Source: Christiangramia gaetbulicola (GTDB lineage Bacteria; Bacteroidota; Bacteroidia; Flavobacteriales; Flavobacteriaceae). Taken from it: a stretch of 64,000 nucleotides of DNA. How positions within the stretch are numbered: position 1 is the stretch's first letter; each line of letters begins with the position of its first letter. The DNA is taken from the NCBI RefSeq assembly GCF_003054225.1, contig NZ_QBKQ01000003.1:62001-126000 (forward strand). The letters run 5' to 3'. A model generated the notes under the pieces. It made no database searches. It was given only the letters and a program-made list of their open reading frames with translations, and had not been told where the DNA came from. Below are positions 8,455-18,600 of this stretch, one piece after another. A program made the translations under genes and the position numbers.

Positions 8455-9828
8455 CTAATTACTTGGGAAAGCCCAAATGTCATCATCTAATAAATGTCCT
8501 CCCTGAGCTTGAATGGCAGCCTCGTAATTTTCAAGGTTGGCCTGGCGTTCCGAAATTGGGTAAAGGAACCTTCTAGGTATTATTCCGGAAGGATTTACTC
8601 CTGGAACAGCATCAGGATTAGGGGTTAGATCTGGATAACCTGTTCTGCGGTAATCTACCCATGCTTCTAGTGGGGCGTTACCGTAAAAGGCGATCCATTT
8701 TTCATTGATAATGGTTTCAATTTTATCATCTTCAGAACCTGAAAGTGATAAACCGCCAACATAAGAGTTGATTTCTTCATCTGAAACTCCTATATAAGAC
8801 ATGTTCGCAGAGACAGCATCTTTAAGAGCTTCTAGTGCCTCTGCATCAGATCCTCCGGTTCTTACTAAAGCTTCAGCCTCAATGAATTTCACCTCCCAGT
8901 AAGATATTAACGGAGTGGGTGAATCTGCCTGTCCCCAGAAAAGTCCATCTATACCTGCAAAACTTTCACCGTCTGTGGTGTAGAAAGGTAATCTTGGATC
9001 ATCATTATCGGTTAGTTCATCGAAAAGAACCTCAGATATACCTAGAGTACTGGGCCTGTCATTGTCAAAAAGAAACCAGGGGTTGGCATTCTGGGCAGGC
9101 GTACTGTAAATGAAATCTGGTTGTTGAGCCGTGCTTGTAAAGGCTTGCTGGATCTCTGTCAGCGCATTTTGAGCCGCTGAGGTTCCATTAACTGAGGTAA
9201 GGTGAAGATAGTATCTCGCCTTTAACGCGTGAGCAACTCCTTCCCAATTCACATCATCGGCACTTCCAGCTCCTGCAAAAGCACCGATACCGGATGCTAC
9301 ACCTTCATCTATCGCTTCTGTCAATAACTGCTGGATCTCTCCATAGATCGATTCCTGAGTATCATATGATGGGTTTAAATTTCCCTCGTCACCTACGAAA
9401 GCTTCAGAATAGGGGATGTCTCCCCAGGCACTTGTAGCTACCCCTAGATTTGCGGCCATATACAATTTTGCCAAGGCACTAATCTCTCCTTCGTTATTCT
9501 GAATGATCACAAAGGCATCTTTCATGGAGCCGGCGCCATAAAGTCCGAAATCCCAGAGGTCATCTATATCACTCTCACCAATGTTGTATTGGTCATAAGC
9601 AATTTGTTGTGCATCTAGACCATCGAAATGCTGAACCAGGATTCCGGCGATCCTACCGCCAAGGGCGACAGAATTCCTGTGAGTTTGGGCGATCATACCT
9701 GGGTAAATTGCACCCGCGTTTACCAATTCTGCTGAAGGATTATCTGGATCTATGTTCGCATCTGTAATTTCACAGGAAACAGAAACGCTGATCAAGGCAA
9801 TCCATATTAATATTTTTATAGTTTTCAT
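8455..9828 (-). CDS. SusD/RagB-type outer-membrane nutrient-binding lipoprotein
   Basis: A 457-residue lipoprotein with signal peptide and lipobox VSVSC (Cys19). The mature protein carries SusD/RagB (SusD-like 2) features: TPR-like helices with SAWGDIPYSEAF, KARYYLHLTS and a C-terminal RRFLYPISE region. SusD proteins cap the SusC barrel and capture a nutrient at the cell surface for TonB-dependent import. It follows its SusC partner by six bases. No polysaccharidase lies nearby, so the substrate cannot be named; it may be a peptide, oligosaccharide or other nutrient. Confidence 0.93.
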   Translation of the reverse strand: MKTIKILIWIALISVSVSCEITDANIDPDNPSAELVNAGAIYPGMIAQTHRNSVALGGRIAGILVQHFDGLDAQQIAYDQYNIGESDIDDLWDFGLYGAGSMKDAFVIIQNNEGEISALAKLYMAANLGVATSAWGDIPYSEAFVGDEGNLNPSYDTQESIYGEIQQLLTEAIDEGVASGIGAFAGAGSADDVNWEGVAHALKARYYLHLTSVNGTSAAQNALTEIQQAFTSTAQQPDFIYSTPAQNANPWFLFDNDRPSTLGISEVLFDELTDNDDPRLPFYTTDGESFAGIDGLFWGQADSPTPLISYWEVKFIEAEALVRTGGSDAEALEALKDAVSANMSYIGVSDEEINSYVGGLSLSGSEDDKIETIINEKWIAFYGNAPLEAWVDYRRTGYPDLTPNPDAVPGVNPSGIIPRRFLYPISERQANLENYEAAIQAQGGHLLDDDIWAFPSN

Positions 9829-9834
9829 CTTTTC

Positions 9835-12800
9835 CTAAAAATTTAATTGAACATTGAGACCGTAACTCTTGGTGTTGGGCTGGTTAAAATAATCCAGTCC
9901 CATACCGTTACTATCACCTGTTAAGTTGGTTTCTGGGTCTACTCCCGGATAGTCTGTTTCTACCCATAAGTTTCTTCCGAAAGCTGAAAAAGTAAGGCCG
10001 TCAAAAAATGTATTTTCCAGGAATTTATCCGGAAGGGAGTAAGTTAGAGTGACTTCTCTTAAACGTATCCATGAGCCATCATAGATCGCAGTTTCAGAAA
10101 GTCCTCCAAAACCATATCTTCTCCAGTAGTTGTTATTCTCACTAATAGTTGGATCGGAATATGGAACCACCTGAGTGTTTGGCTGACCTGTAGATTCTAC
10201 TACTCCTTCAAAAACAGTTGACTGGTCTCTTAAGAGCGTAGCTTCAGATACACCAAAATAATCCAGGATACCGCAGGTTCCGCACCATACATCGCCTCCC
10301 TGTCTAATATCGATAAGAAAGGAAAGACCAAAATTCTTGTACTGGAACTGGTTATTGATACCCGCAAGCCAATCTGGGATTGGATCACCTATTACTCCAT
10401 CTGTAGTTGCCTGCAGTGGATAGCCGTCATCATCGATCAAAACCTCTCCTGCGTCATTTCTGGCAAATCTAGAACCGAATATGGCTCCATAAGATTCTCC
10501 GGCTACAGCTCGTGAACTTGTACTCGAGAATCCGTTTAAAGTAACAGATTCTACACCTTCAACAAGTTCTTCCACCACGTTTTCATAGGTGGTCCAGTTA
10601 GTGCTAATTGTCCATTCAAAATTATCAGATCTAATAGGTGTTCCGCTTAATGAAACCTCGTAACCAGTATTGGATACCAGACCTACATTTTCAAACCTGT
10701 CTACGAACCCTGAGGAAGGAGCGGCATCTACGAAAATGATCTGATCTTCGGTCTCTTTATCGTAATAGGCGAAATCGAATTTCAACCTGCTTTCAAGCAT
10801 AGATAATTCGATACCAACTTCAAATTCTGTGGTTTTCTCTGGAGTTAAGGTTGGATTACCTGCTCTCGATGATCTTTCGAAAGATGTTGCATCGTAGGCA
10901 GGGAAGGTTACACTTTGAATAAAACCATCACCACTTACAGAGGTTCCTCCAAAATTGGTTATGGTCGCGTAAACCGGTGCATCGTTACCGGCTGCACCCC
11001 ATGCACCTCGAAGTTTTCCGTAGTTAAGGAAATTGCTGTCCATTAACTCAGTAAAAACAAAACTACCCCCAATAGAATAAGATTGGAAGGTGTTATCACC
11101 AACAGGTAGAGTGGAAGACCAGTCATTTCTGAAAGATGGAGTTAGGAATAGCATATTGTCAAAGCTAAACGTAGCAGTTGCAAAGACACCAATAAGTTCT
11201 CTTCTGGAAGATAATTCCTGTGCCTGGGTAGTGCTTACGTTAGAAAGATTGAAGAATCCAGGAATGGTCATACCATCTCCCAGAACTGTCTGCCTGTTCG
11301 TCTTATTATAATATCCGTCGTAACCTATGTTGGCGTCTACTCCAAAAGTGTCGCTAAAATTGTACAACAGGTTGAAGATACCATTCCAGTTCACATCCTG
11401 GTTCGCAATCACATCATTGATAACCCTACCATTTCCGAAGGATGCGTCAATTACATCAAATCCGATCTTACGGGTATCTGTATATCTATCGATAGATCCG
11501 GAAGTTTTGAAACTTAACCAATCTGTAATATTATAGGTAAGAGCTAACCTACCAATGAACCTGTTTACATCATCCAGGTTTATATTCCTGGCGACAGCAA
11601 AGTACGGGCTATTATATATACCGTCCCGGTAACTTCTCTGCCCAGGTAATTCAGCTCCCGGAATATCATAGAAATAAGTATCTGGATCATCTGCCGCAGC
11701 CTGTCCTTCCTTGCCATTTCCCATGTCGAAAGTTGGAGTGTTACGAAGTAAACCGAGCATAACCCCGGAAATATTTGATCCTCTCTGAACTCTGTTTCCT
11801 CCTGAATTAGTATACTGGCCGGAAGCATCTATTACCAGGTCTTCTGATAAGTCTGCCATTAGATCCAGTCTGAAAGTCTTTCTTTCGAAAATTTCATTTG
11901 GAGAAATACCTTCCTGGTTTAACTTTCCGATGGAAGCCCGGTAATTTACCTTTTCAGAACCTCCACTAATACCTAAACTGATATCTGTGGTTTGTCCGGT
12001 TTTAAAGAAGCCGTAATTATCGTAAGCCCTTGCCGGCATTCCGTTACCAGTTCCCGCTGGTACTAGTCTACCATTCCTGTCAAAAGGATAATCTGTAGCT
12101 CCATCGAATTCAAGATCTGAAATAAGCGGCCCCCATGAGTCTCCTTCAAAAGTTTCCGGGCCACGATATTGCAAGGCACCTTCGAAGTGGCGTCCCTGGG
12201 CATATTCTTTTTGCAGATCTGGAACCTGGTTGTATTCGGCAAATGACAGAGTAGAGTTTAAAGTAACCCTGGTTTGTCCTGCCTTACCTTTTTTAGTGGT
12301 GATCAAAACAACCCCATTCGCTGCTCGTAAACCATATAAGGTCTGGGCTGCGATACCCTTAAGTATCGAAATGGATGCGATATCATTTGAGTTAATGTCT
12401 ATCGCCCTGTTTGAAAAGTCACTACCTCCAAGACTGGAGTTGTTGTTAGTCTGGGTAGGATCTTCTGAGAAGGAAGAGTTGTCGATAGGAACTCCATCCA
12501 CTACAAAAAGCGGCGAGTTGGACCTGGTAATAGAGGTGTTACCACGAACACGAATGTTTGCTGAGGCTCCTACAGAACCTGAGGATGAGGTAACCTGTAC
12601 ACCTGAAGCTTTCGAGCTTAAGGCTGAAACAAGGTTTGTTTCACGTGATTTCTGTACATCATCTGCTTCAACAGATTCTAATGCGTAACTCAGAGAACGA
12701 GGTTTTGCACGAATACCCTGTGCAGTAACCACTACTTCTTCCAATTCTGCTGAGTCTGATGCCAGAGTCACATTAATCGTAGTTTGATTACCTACGGTGA

Positions 12801-13050
12801 TTTCCTGAGTCTCTTTCCCTACAAATGAGTATACCAGAATATCGCCCTGATCTGCGTTGATGGAGTAATTTCCATCAAAGTCTGTTTGCGTACCGGTGGT
12901 GGAATTCTTAATAAAGACATTCACGCCTGGAAGGGGTACTCCCTCTTCACCGGTTACAGTACCAGTTATTGTTTGCTCCTGACCAAAGGAAAGGAAGGCC
13001 GTGAGCATAGAAAACAATACCATGATAATGCGAGGTAATTTTTTTTCCAT
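9835..13050 (-). CDS. SusC/RagA-type TonB-dependent outer-membrane transporter
   Basis: About 1071 residues when started at the Met at 13050 (MEKKLPRIIMVLFSM...), which gives a proper signal peptide; an upstream in-frame start at 13086 only adds 12 residues. Domains in order: signal peptide, carboxypeptidase-regulatory-like domain (TITGTVTGEEGVPLPGVNVF...DGNYSI), TonB-box-like EEVVVTAQG, plug (VRGNTSI, LFVVDGVPIDN, SISILKG), and a long beta-barrel ending in LNVQLNF with a C-terminal Phe. It imports a nutrient delivered by the SusD six bases downstream. No ECF sigma/anti-sigma pair or hybrid two-component sensor lies beside it. Confidence 0.95.
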   Translation of the reverse strand: MEKKLPRIIMVLFSMLTAFLSFGQEQTITGTVTGEEGVPLPGVNVFIKNSTTGTQTDFDGNYSINADQGDILVYSFVGKETQEITVGNQTTINVTLASDSAELEEVVVTAQGIRAKPRSLSYALESVEADDVQKSRETNLVSALSSKASGVQVTSSSGSVGASANIRVRGNTSITRSNSPLFVVDGVPIDNSSFSEDPTQTNNNSSLGGSDFSNRAIDINSNDIASISILKGIAAQTLYGLRAANGVVLITTKKGKAGQTRVTLNSTLSFAEYNQVPDLQKEYAQGRHFEGALQYRGPETFEGDSWGPLISDLEFDGATDYPFDRNGRLVPAGTGNGMPARAYDNYGFFKTGQTTDISLGISGGSEKVNYRASIGKLNQEGISPNEIFERKTFRLDLMADLSEDLVIDASGQYTNSGGNRVQRGSNISGVMLGLLRNTPTFDMGNGKEGQAAADDPDTYFYDIPGAELPGQRSYRDGIYNSPYFAVARNINLDDVNRFIGRLALTYNITDWLSFKTSGSIDRYTDTRKIGFDVIDASFGNGRVINDVIANQDVNWNGIFNLLYNFSDTFGVDANIGYDGYYNKTNRQTVLGDGMTIPGFFNLSNVSTTQAQELSSRRELIGVFATATFSFDNMLFLTPSFRNDWSSTLPVGDNTFQSYSIGGSFVFTELMDSNFLNYGKLRGAWGAAGNDAPVYATITNFGGTSVSGDGFIQSVTFPAYDATSFERSSRAGNPTLTPEKTTEFEVGIELSMLESRLKFDFAYYDKETEDQIIFVDAAPSSGFVDRFENVGLVSNTGYEVSLSGTPIRSDNFEWTISTNWTTYENVVEELVEGVESVTLNGFSSTSSRAVAGESYGAIFGSRFARNDAGEVLIDDDGYPLQATTDGVIGDPIPDWLAGINNQFQYKNFGLSFLIDIRQGGDVWCGTCGILDYFGVSEATLLRDQSTVFEGVVESTGQPNTQVVPYSDPTISENNNYWRRYGFGGLSETAIYDGSWIRLREVTLTYSLPDKFLENTFFDGLTFSAFGRNLWVETDYPGVDPETNLTGDSNGMGLDYFNQPNTKSYGLNVQLNF

Positions 13051-13140
13051 TTTAAATGAATTTTGTTTATCAAGTAAAATTGTCAAAAAAATGTTAATAA
13101 TTCTTAGGATTTTAGTTAAAAATCGAGAAAAATGATTTGT

Positions 13141-13220
13141 AATTAACTAAAAACGAGGTGAATAGCCAGTAAAATATGGTGAAAGGAGATGAAAGGAGAT
13201 ATAATTAGTGAAATTAACTA
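13141..13220. repeat. short direct repeats upstream of SusC
   Basis: GAAAGGAGAT occurs twice back to back at 13181-13200, and AATTAACTAA occurs at 13141-13150 and again (ATTAACTAAA) near 13213. They lie 90-170 bases upstream of the SusC start, in the region that must hold its promoter, and could be regulator-binding half-sites. No TAnnTTTG motif is evident on the minus strand here. Confidence 0.4.
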
Positions 13221-13290
13221 AATAACTGAAATCCAGTAATTTGTAAGAAATGGATTATATTTTTACTGTTTTTTGCAGAAAATTGAATTT

Positions 13291-13317
13291 ACCCGTGTAA
13301 ACAATTGTTAAACAGGT
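13291..13317. other. imperfect inverted repeat downstream of rlmB
   Basis: A 27-base dyad starting ACCCGTGTAA and ending TTAAACAGGT, centred on AACAATTGTT, with three mismatches in the arms. It lies 28 bases past the rlmB stop and 241 bases upstream of the SusC start. It could be a weak terminator for rlmB or an operator for the SusC gene. Confidence 0.3.
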
Positions 13318-13344
13318 ATGTGCATGTTCTATGGAGGGAAGGTA

Positions 13345-14079
13345 CTAAAGTCTCTGTCTCACTGCTTCATATAGAAAAGCACCACAAGCTACAGATACAT
13401 TTAAGGATGCTATGGTTCCAAGCATTGGTAGTTTAGCTTTGAAGTCTGCCGATTTCAAAATAGAGTTAGAAACGCCTTTCTCTTCATTACCCATAATGAT
13501 AGCAATGGGTTGTTTAAGATCAAGATCATAAATTACATCATCAGTTTTTTCGGTGGCAGCAACCGTCTTTATATCGTAGGTCTGCAAATGGAAGATGGCG
13601 TCCTTAATATGGTTCACCTTACAGATAGGAATTTTGAATACAGCACCTGCCGAGGTTTTAACGGCGTCTGCATTGATAGGAGCAGATCCTTTTTCCGGAA
13701 TGATGATTCCGGTTACTCCACAGCATTCTGCTGTTCTTATGATGGCCCCGAAATTCCTAACATCGGTTAGGCCATCTAATAATAAAAATAGAGGAGTAGA
13801 AGTAGAGTTTTGAGAATCTTCTACCAGCTTTTCCAGGCTTACAAAACTAATGGGAGAGATATTGGCAACAACGCCCTGGTGGTTTCCTTTGCTAAGTTTA
13901 TTCAGCTTTTCTACAGGTACGTAAGAAACTGTAAAGTTGCCCTTGTTCAGATAACGGTTCAATTCCTGGAATAAAGAGCCGGAAAGTCCTTTTTGTATAA
14001 ATATCTTTTCGATGGATTTGCCACTTTCGATCGCTTCGATAACCGTTCTGATTCCAAAAATTCGGGTAGTTTCTTTCAT
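13345..14079 (-). CDS. rlmB: 23S rRNA 2'-O-methyltransferase RlmB (TrmH/SpoU family)
   Basis: A 244-residue SPOUT-class methyltransferase when started at the Met at 14079 (MKETTRIFGIRTVIEAI), which begins the usual N-terminal substrate-binding domain. A longer frame from 14139 would run through the terminator hairpin at 14133-14156 and is unlikely. The trefoil-knot motifs are visible: LLLDGLTDVRNFGAIIRTAECCG (motif 1, shown here only to identify position, about residues 100-122), IMGNEEKGVS (motif 2) and IASLNVSVACGAFLYEAVRQ (motif 3). RlmB methylates the P-loop guanosine of 23S rRNA (E. coli G2251). It lies between two SusCD operons on the same strand and looks functionally unrelated to them. 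Confidence 0.93.
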   Translation of the reverse strand: MKETTRIFGIRTVIEAIESGKSIEKIFIQKGLSGSLFQELNRYLNKGNFTVSYVPVEKLNKLSKGNHQGVVANISPISFVSLEKLVEDSQNSTSTPLFLLLDGLTDVRNFGAIIRTAECCGVTGIIIPEKGSAPINADAVKTSAGAVFKIPICKVNHIKDAIFHLQTYDIKTVAATEKTDDVIYDLDLKQPIAIIMGNEEKGVSNSILKSADFKAKLPMLGTIASLNVSVACGAFLYEAVRQRL

Positions 14080-14132
14080 GGGGGCAAAGTTAGCATTTAA
14101 AATATTTCTCTGTCCAGCTTTTATAAATAAAA

Positions 14133-14156
14133 AAACCACCCGGTTAAGGGTGGTTT
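14133..14156 (-). terminator. terminator of the second SusCD operon
   Basis: A perfect 9-bp stem (AAACCACCC/GGGTGGTTT) with a six-base loop and flanking A/T tracts, 25 bases past the SusD stop at 14182. It separates the SusCD transcript from rlmB. Confidence 0.85.
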
Positions 14157-14181
14157 AATTAAACTGATCTTAAATCAATTT

Positions 14182-15639
14182 TTATTCATCTAGACAACCA
14201 ACATAAGTTGATTGGTCTGGAGTTGTAGTATCCCAGAAAATAGGAGTTTGAGTATCATCACCTCCAATTGCAGTCGAAGCATCGATGTAATTGGCGTTGT
14301 TAAGGTTTTGCTCATCTACAGGATAAGTATATCTGTAAGGAACTAGGTTGCAGTATTCCTGAGGAATTCTTAACGCTGGTTCATCATATAATCTCCATAC
14401 AGACCATCCCTGGAATGGGTTGTCATACATAGCAATCCAGAATTGAGTTGCAAGTTGTTCAGTTGAACCATCATATGCAACATCTGGCTGTGCTAGGTAA
14501 GCTGCAGCTTCGTCAGCAGAAAGTCCCCAGTAAGTAATAGAAGCAGTAATTGCATCATTATAGTGAGTCTCTGCGTCACCTGCACCTGCATAACCTAATT
14601 CAGCAGCATTTGCAAGGTTGAATTCAACTTCAGCATAGTCGATTAAAAGACCTTCTCTTGTTGGATCTAATAATTGATCACCAACGTGAGAGTAAGATCC
14701 GTAGTTGTTACTGGCACCATAGATACCACCAATGTAACCTTCTACGTTATCATCGAAATAAGCCATTCTTCTTGGATCTTCAAACTGGTTCATGTAATCA
14801 ACCAATGTGTTTGCAGCCAAGAAATCTGAACGACCACTCTGTACTAGATCTTCCCATAGCGGGTTAGTGTTTGGAGTAGTACTCTGGTAATTGATAGCTG
14901 CGATATCGTCATTAGAAGTAAATACTCCTCCTGCGATAGCAGATTCAACAGTACTTTGAGCTAAACTTGGGTTTACATCTTGCAATCTTAGACCCATTCT
15001 AAGTTTAAGAGAGTTTGCAAACTTTACCCATGCATCCATATCACCACCGTAAATAACATCAGCGGTTGTGTAACCCTGTCCTGCATTAAGCATTGTAGTT
15101 ACACTGTTTAATCTTGAAATAAGATCTTCGTATATAGCAGTATCGTTATCGTAAGCTGGTAGAGGGAACTCATCTGCCTGTACGGCTTGAGTGTAAGGAA
15201 TATCTCCAAACGAATCTACCAATAAATGCCAAGCGTATACTTCTACTACTTCTAACTGTCCTAATCTAGCATCCTTTTCAGATTGCTCTAGTTCAGTGTC
15301 TTCCATTACGATGCTTTTTGCATTCTGAAGATCAAAGATCACATCTCTGTAAAATTCAGACCAAACTGCATCTGGGTTCTGTCTTGCAGTGAAATCATAG
15401 TTAGGCTCATCAAGATAAGTCGTAGCTGTGAAATACTGCCCTAGGAACCTGTAAAGGGTTCTGTTTACGTTAGGACTGGCTGTATAATCTCCTATACTTA
15501 CCGTAGCTGCTGTGAACAAAAAGTCGGAAGCTACTTCAGTAGGGTTTTTCGGATCCCTATTCAGGTCCTCATACTTCTCGTCGCTTTGGCAAGACCAAAG
15601 TACCACGAGTGCTGTTATAGCAACAATATATTTTTTCAT
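14182..15639 (-). CDS. SusD/RagB-type outer-membrane nutrient-binding lipoprotein
   Basis: A 485-residue lipoprotein: signal peptide MKKYIVAITALVVLWSC with lipobox LWSC (Cys17), followed by QSDEKYEDLN, which resembles the acidic surface-export signal described for Bacteroidota lipoproteins. The mature protein shows SusD-like 2 features: a VDSFGDIPYTQAV segment, KLRMGLRLQDVNP, and a C-terminal region ending with RYTYPVDEQNLNN. It partners the SusC encoded 11 bases upstream. It is clearly a different paralogue from the SusD at 8455, so the two pairs probably take different substrates. Substrate unknown. Confidence 0.93.
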   Translation of the reverse strand: MKKYIVAITALVVLWSCQSDEKYEDLNRDPKNPTEVASDFLFTAATVSIGDYTASPNVNRTLYRFLGQYFTATTYLDEPNYDFTARQNPDAVWSEFYRDVIFDLQNAKSIVMEDTELEQSEKDARLGQLEVVEVYAWHLLVDSFGDIPYTQAVQADEFPLPAYDNDTAIYEDLISRLNSVTTMLNAGQGYTTADVIYGGDMDAWVKFANSLKLRMGLRLQDVNPSLAQSTVESAIAGGVFTSNDDIAAINYQSTTPNTNPLWEDLVQSGRSDFLAANTLVDYMNQFEDPRRMAYFDDNVEGYIGGIYGASNNYGSYSHVGDQLLDPTREGLLIDYAEVEFNLANAAELGYAGAGDAETHYNDAITASITYWGLSADEAAAYLAQPDVAYDGSTEQLATQFWIAMYDNPFQGWSVWRLYDEPALRIPQEYCNLVPYRYTYPVDEQNLNNANYIDASTAIGGDDTQTPIFWDTTTPDQSTYVGCLDE

Positions 15640-15650
15640 AGTTAATTTTA

Positions 15651-18600
15651 TTAAAAGTTAAATTTAAGACTAGCACCTATTTCTCTCATAGTTGGGTAAG
15701 CACCAGACTGGTATCCCTGGATGTTACCAGAACTTAGACCTGCTTCTGGATCAGAGTAAGGAATGTTCTTGTCGATGATCCATAGGTTACGTCCAATTAA
15801 AGAGATTGAAGCTCTTGTAAATGGAGTAGCGTCGATGAATTTATCTCCAAAGTTATAGGTAATGTTAGCTTCTCTTAATTTAACGTAAGAAGCGTCATAT
15901 ACGTGACCTGCGTTAGCGTTTCTCGCGTAACCGTAAGGGTTACCGAAATAATCTGTTCTAGCTCTTGTAGTGTTAGGAGAAGTGTTAGTCACTTCGTAAG
16001 ATCCATCAGGATTGAAAGTAACATCACCTTGTACACCGTCTAGGATTACACCACCACCGTTAGCGATTGTGTTTCTAATTGGGTTACCAAGTTCGTTAGT
16101 TCCAACACTGCTCTGGTAAATACCAGTTGCAGTACCATACCACTGGTCAAGAGAGAAAATATCTCCACCTTTCTGAACATCGATAAGGAATCCTAAAGAT
16201 AGGTTCTTGTATGCGAAAGTGTTCTGAACACCACCATTCCAATCTGGCTGGATGTTACCAATGATGTAGTTAGCGTTAGGAGTTCTTTGGTAGTAACCAC
16301 CAGAGTTGATCAATTTGTTTCCTTGATCATCATATACGTAATCTGTACCTCTAATAGCTCCGTAAGGTTGTCCTGGTGCAGCGTTGATAGAAATACCACC
16401 TTGTACACTTGCCAACTGTAAGTTGTCAATACCATCAGTTAATTCAAGAACTGTGTTCTCGTTTTTCGCCCAGTTCACGTTAATGTTCCAGTTGAAATCT
16501 TCAGTTCTAATTGGGTTAAGGTTTAAAGAAACTTCAACACCCTTGTTCTCGATAGTACCTGCGTTAAGTAATTTAGATGTGAAACCTGTAGCAGTAGAAA
16601 CTGGTACTGGAGTAATCTGGTCTTCAGTTTGAGAGTTGTAGTAAGATACATCAAAACCTACTCTTCTGTCGAAGAAGTTAGCCTCTAAACCAAATTCGTA
16701 AGACTTCATACGCTCCGGCTTCAAGTTTGGATTGTTCAAGCTGCTATTGTTACTAGCTACACCTGCTCCACCAAATGGTGCGGAAATTGTATAAGTGTTG
16801 AATACGTTGTAAGGATCTGTATCGTTACCAACTTCGGCGTAGTTAGCTCTTAACTTAGCAAAAGATAACCAGTCTCCGTTGATCACGTTAGATAGGATGA
16901 TACTTGTAGAGATAGAAGGGTAGTAGAATACGTTGTTGTTGTCTTCTATAGGTAAAGTAGAAGAACGGTCTCTACGGATAGTTCCTTCAAGATAGTAAGT
17001 GTCTAAATAACCAACACCAGCTCTAGCATAGATACCATCTAGCATTCTTGTCATTTCATACTCTGTTGGAGGGTTTAGCGGGCTGGCACTGTTGCTTAAT
17101 GCATAGAATCCAGGCGCGTTTAATCCACCGTTTGTTTGAGCATAAATACTGTTTCTTTCGTTTCTTCTTAAGTTGAAACCAACGTTACCATCTACGTTAA
17201 GATCTTCAGTAACATCTTTGTTGAAGTTAAGAATAAGGTCGTAGTTGTATTCTGCAGCTCTGTTGTTGTAACGGCTATATTTTGCTACGTCTGCACTACC
17301 TACGTTAATTCTTTCTTCCTGTAGTTCATCATAAGTATCGAATGTAAATCTACCTAGAAGGCTGAATACATCGTTGAATTCGTAATTAAGGTTTACGTTA
17401 CCAAAGTATCTGTTACGAGTATCTGTCTGAAAGTTCTCGTAGAAAGTAAAGTAAGGGTTATCAGAGTAGATTGGAGAAAGATCTGATGGGCTGTTCGGGT
17501 TCCAGGTAATGTTCTCACCTGTTGCGAAATAAGCCTCTCTTTGCTCCTGGAAGTCTACGTTAGTTTGGAACCATTGTCTAAACTGCTGCATTACGTTTAA
17601 TGAACTATATCCAGTTCCGTAACGTCCTTTACCGTCTGTCTTTGTGTAAGTAATGTTTGCCTGAGCACTGAACTTGTCAGTGAAATCATGAGAACCACTG
17701 AATTTAAGCGTGTTTCTCTTGATCAATGAGTTAGGTAAGTTACCTTGTTGGTTCAGGTGAGTTCCACTTATTCTGAATGAACTCTTTTCTGTTCCACCAT
17801 CTAAAGCTACAGAGTTGATAGAAGTATAACCAGTTTCCCAGATTGAGTTAGGGTCATTTTCTCCAGCAACCCATGGGCTAGCTTGTTGGTAAGTATCTAA
17901 TTGTGGATAGATTGAGTTCCACTGATAGATCATTCTGTTAGGGTCAAAAGCAGCACCAAAAGAAGCATCTTCTGTAAATGGAGTAGCTTCATCTAAGTTA
18001 CCATCACCATCAATGTCATAAAGGTTGAAGTAACCATCTTCTGAATCGTAGTAAGCACCGTAACCAGCACCATATTCTTTCTGATACTCAGGAAGAGTTT
18101 TCATGTCTGGGTTACTTACAGTAATAGAAGACTGAACAGAAACTCCAATTCCTTTACTCTTACGTCCTTTTTTAGTTTCGATGATAATCGCACCGTTAGC
18201 AGCTCTAGCTCCAAATAATGCAGTAGCGGCAGCACCTTTAAGTACGTTGATCGAAGCAATGTCGGCCGGGTTAATATCCGAAGCGGCGTTACCGTAGTCA
18301 TAACCACCACGACCAGTTTGCTGGCTAGATCCGTTAGTGTTAAGGTTACTCACAGGAGTACCATCAATAACGAAAAGAGCCTGGTTGTTTCCAGTTAAAG
18401 AAGAGTTACCACGAATTACAACGTTGGTAGAACCTCCCATAGTACCAGAAGTCTTAATGTTAAGACCGGCAACTTTACCAGAAAGAGCGTTTACGAAGTT
18501 TTGAGTTGGGTTGTCTGCAACAGCTTCACCTCCAACTTCCTGCGTCGCGTAACCAAGCGACTTCTTCTCTCTTTCAATACCAAGCGCGGTAACAACAACT

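Noticed and set aside
14080-14139. Longer start for rlmB
   Set aside because: It would run through the upstream terminator hairpin and add residues unlike the family.
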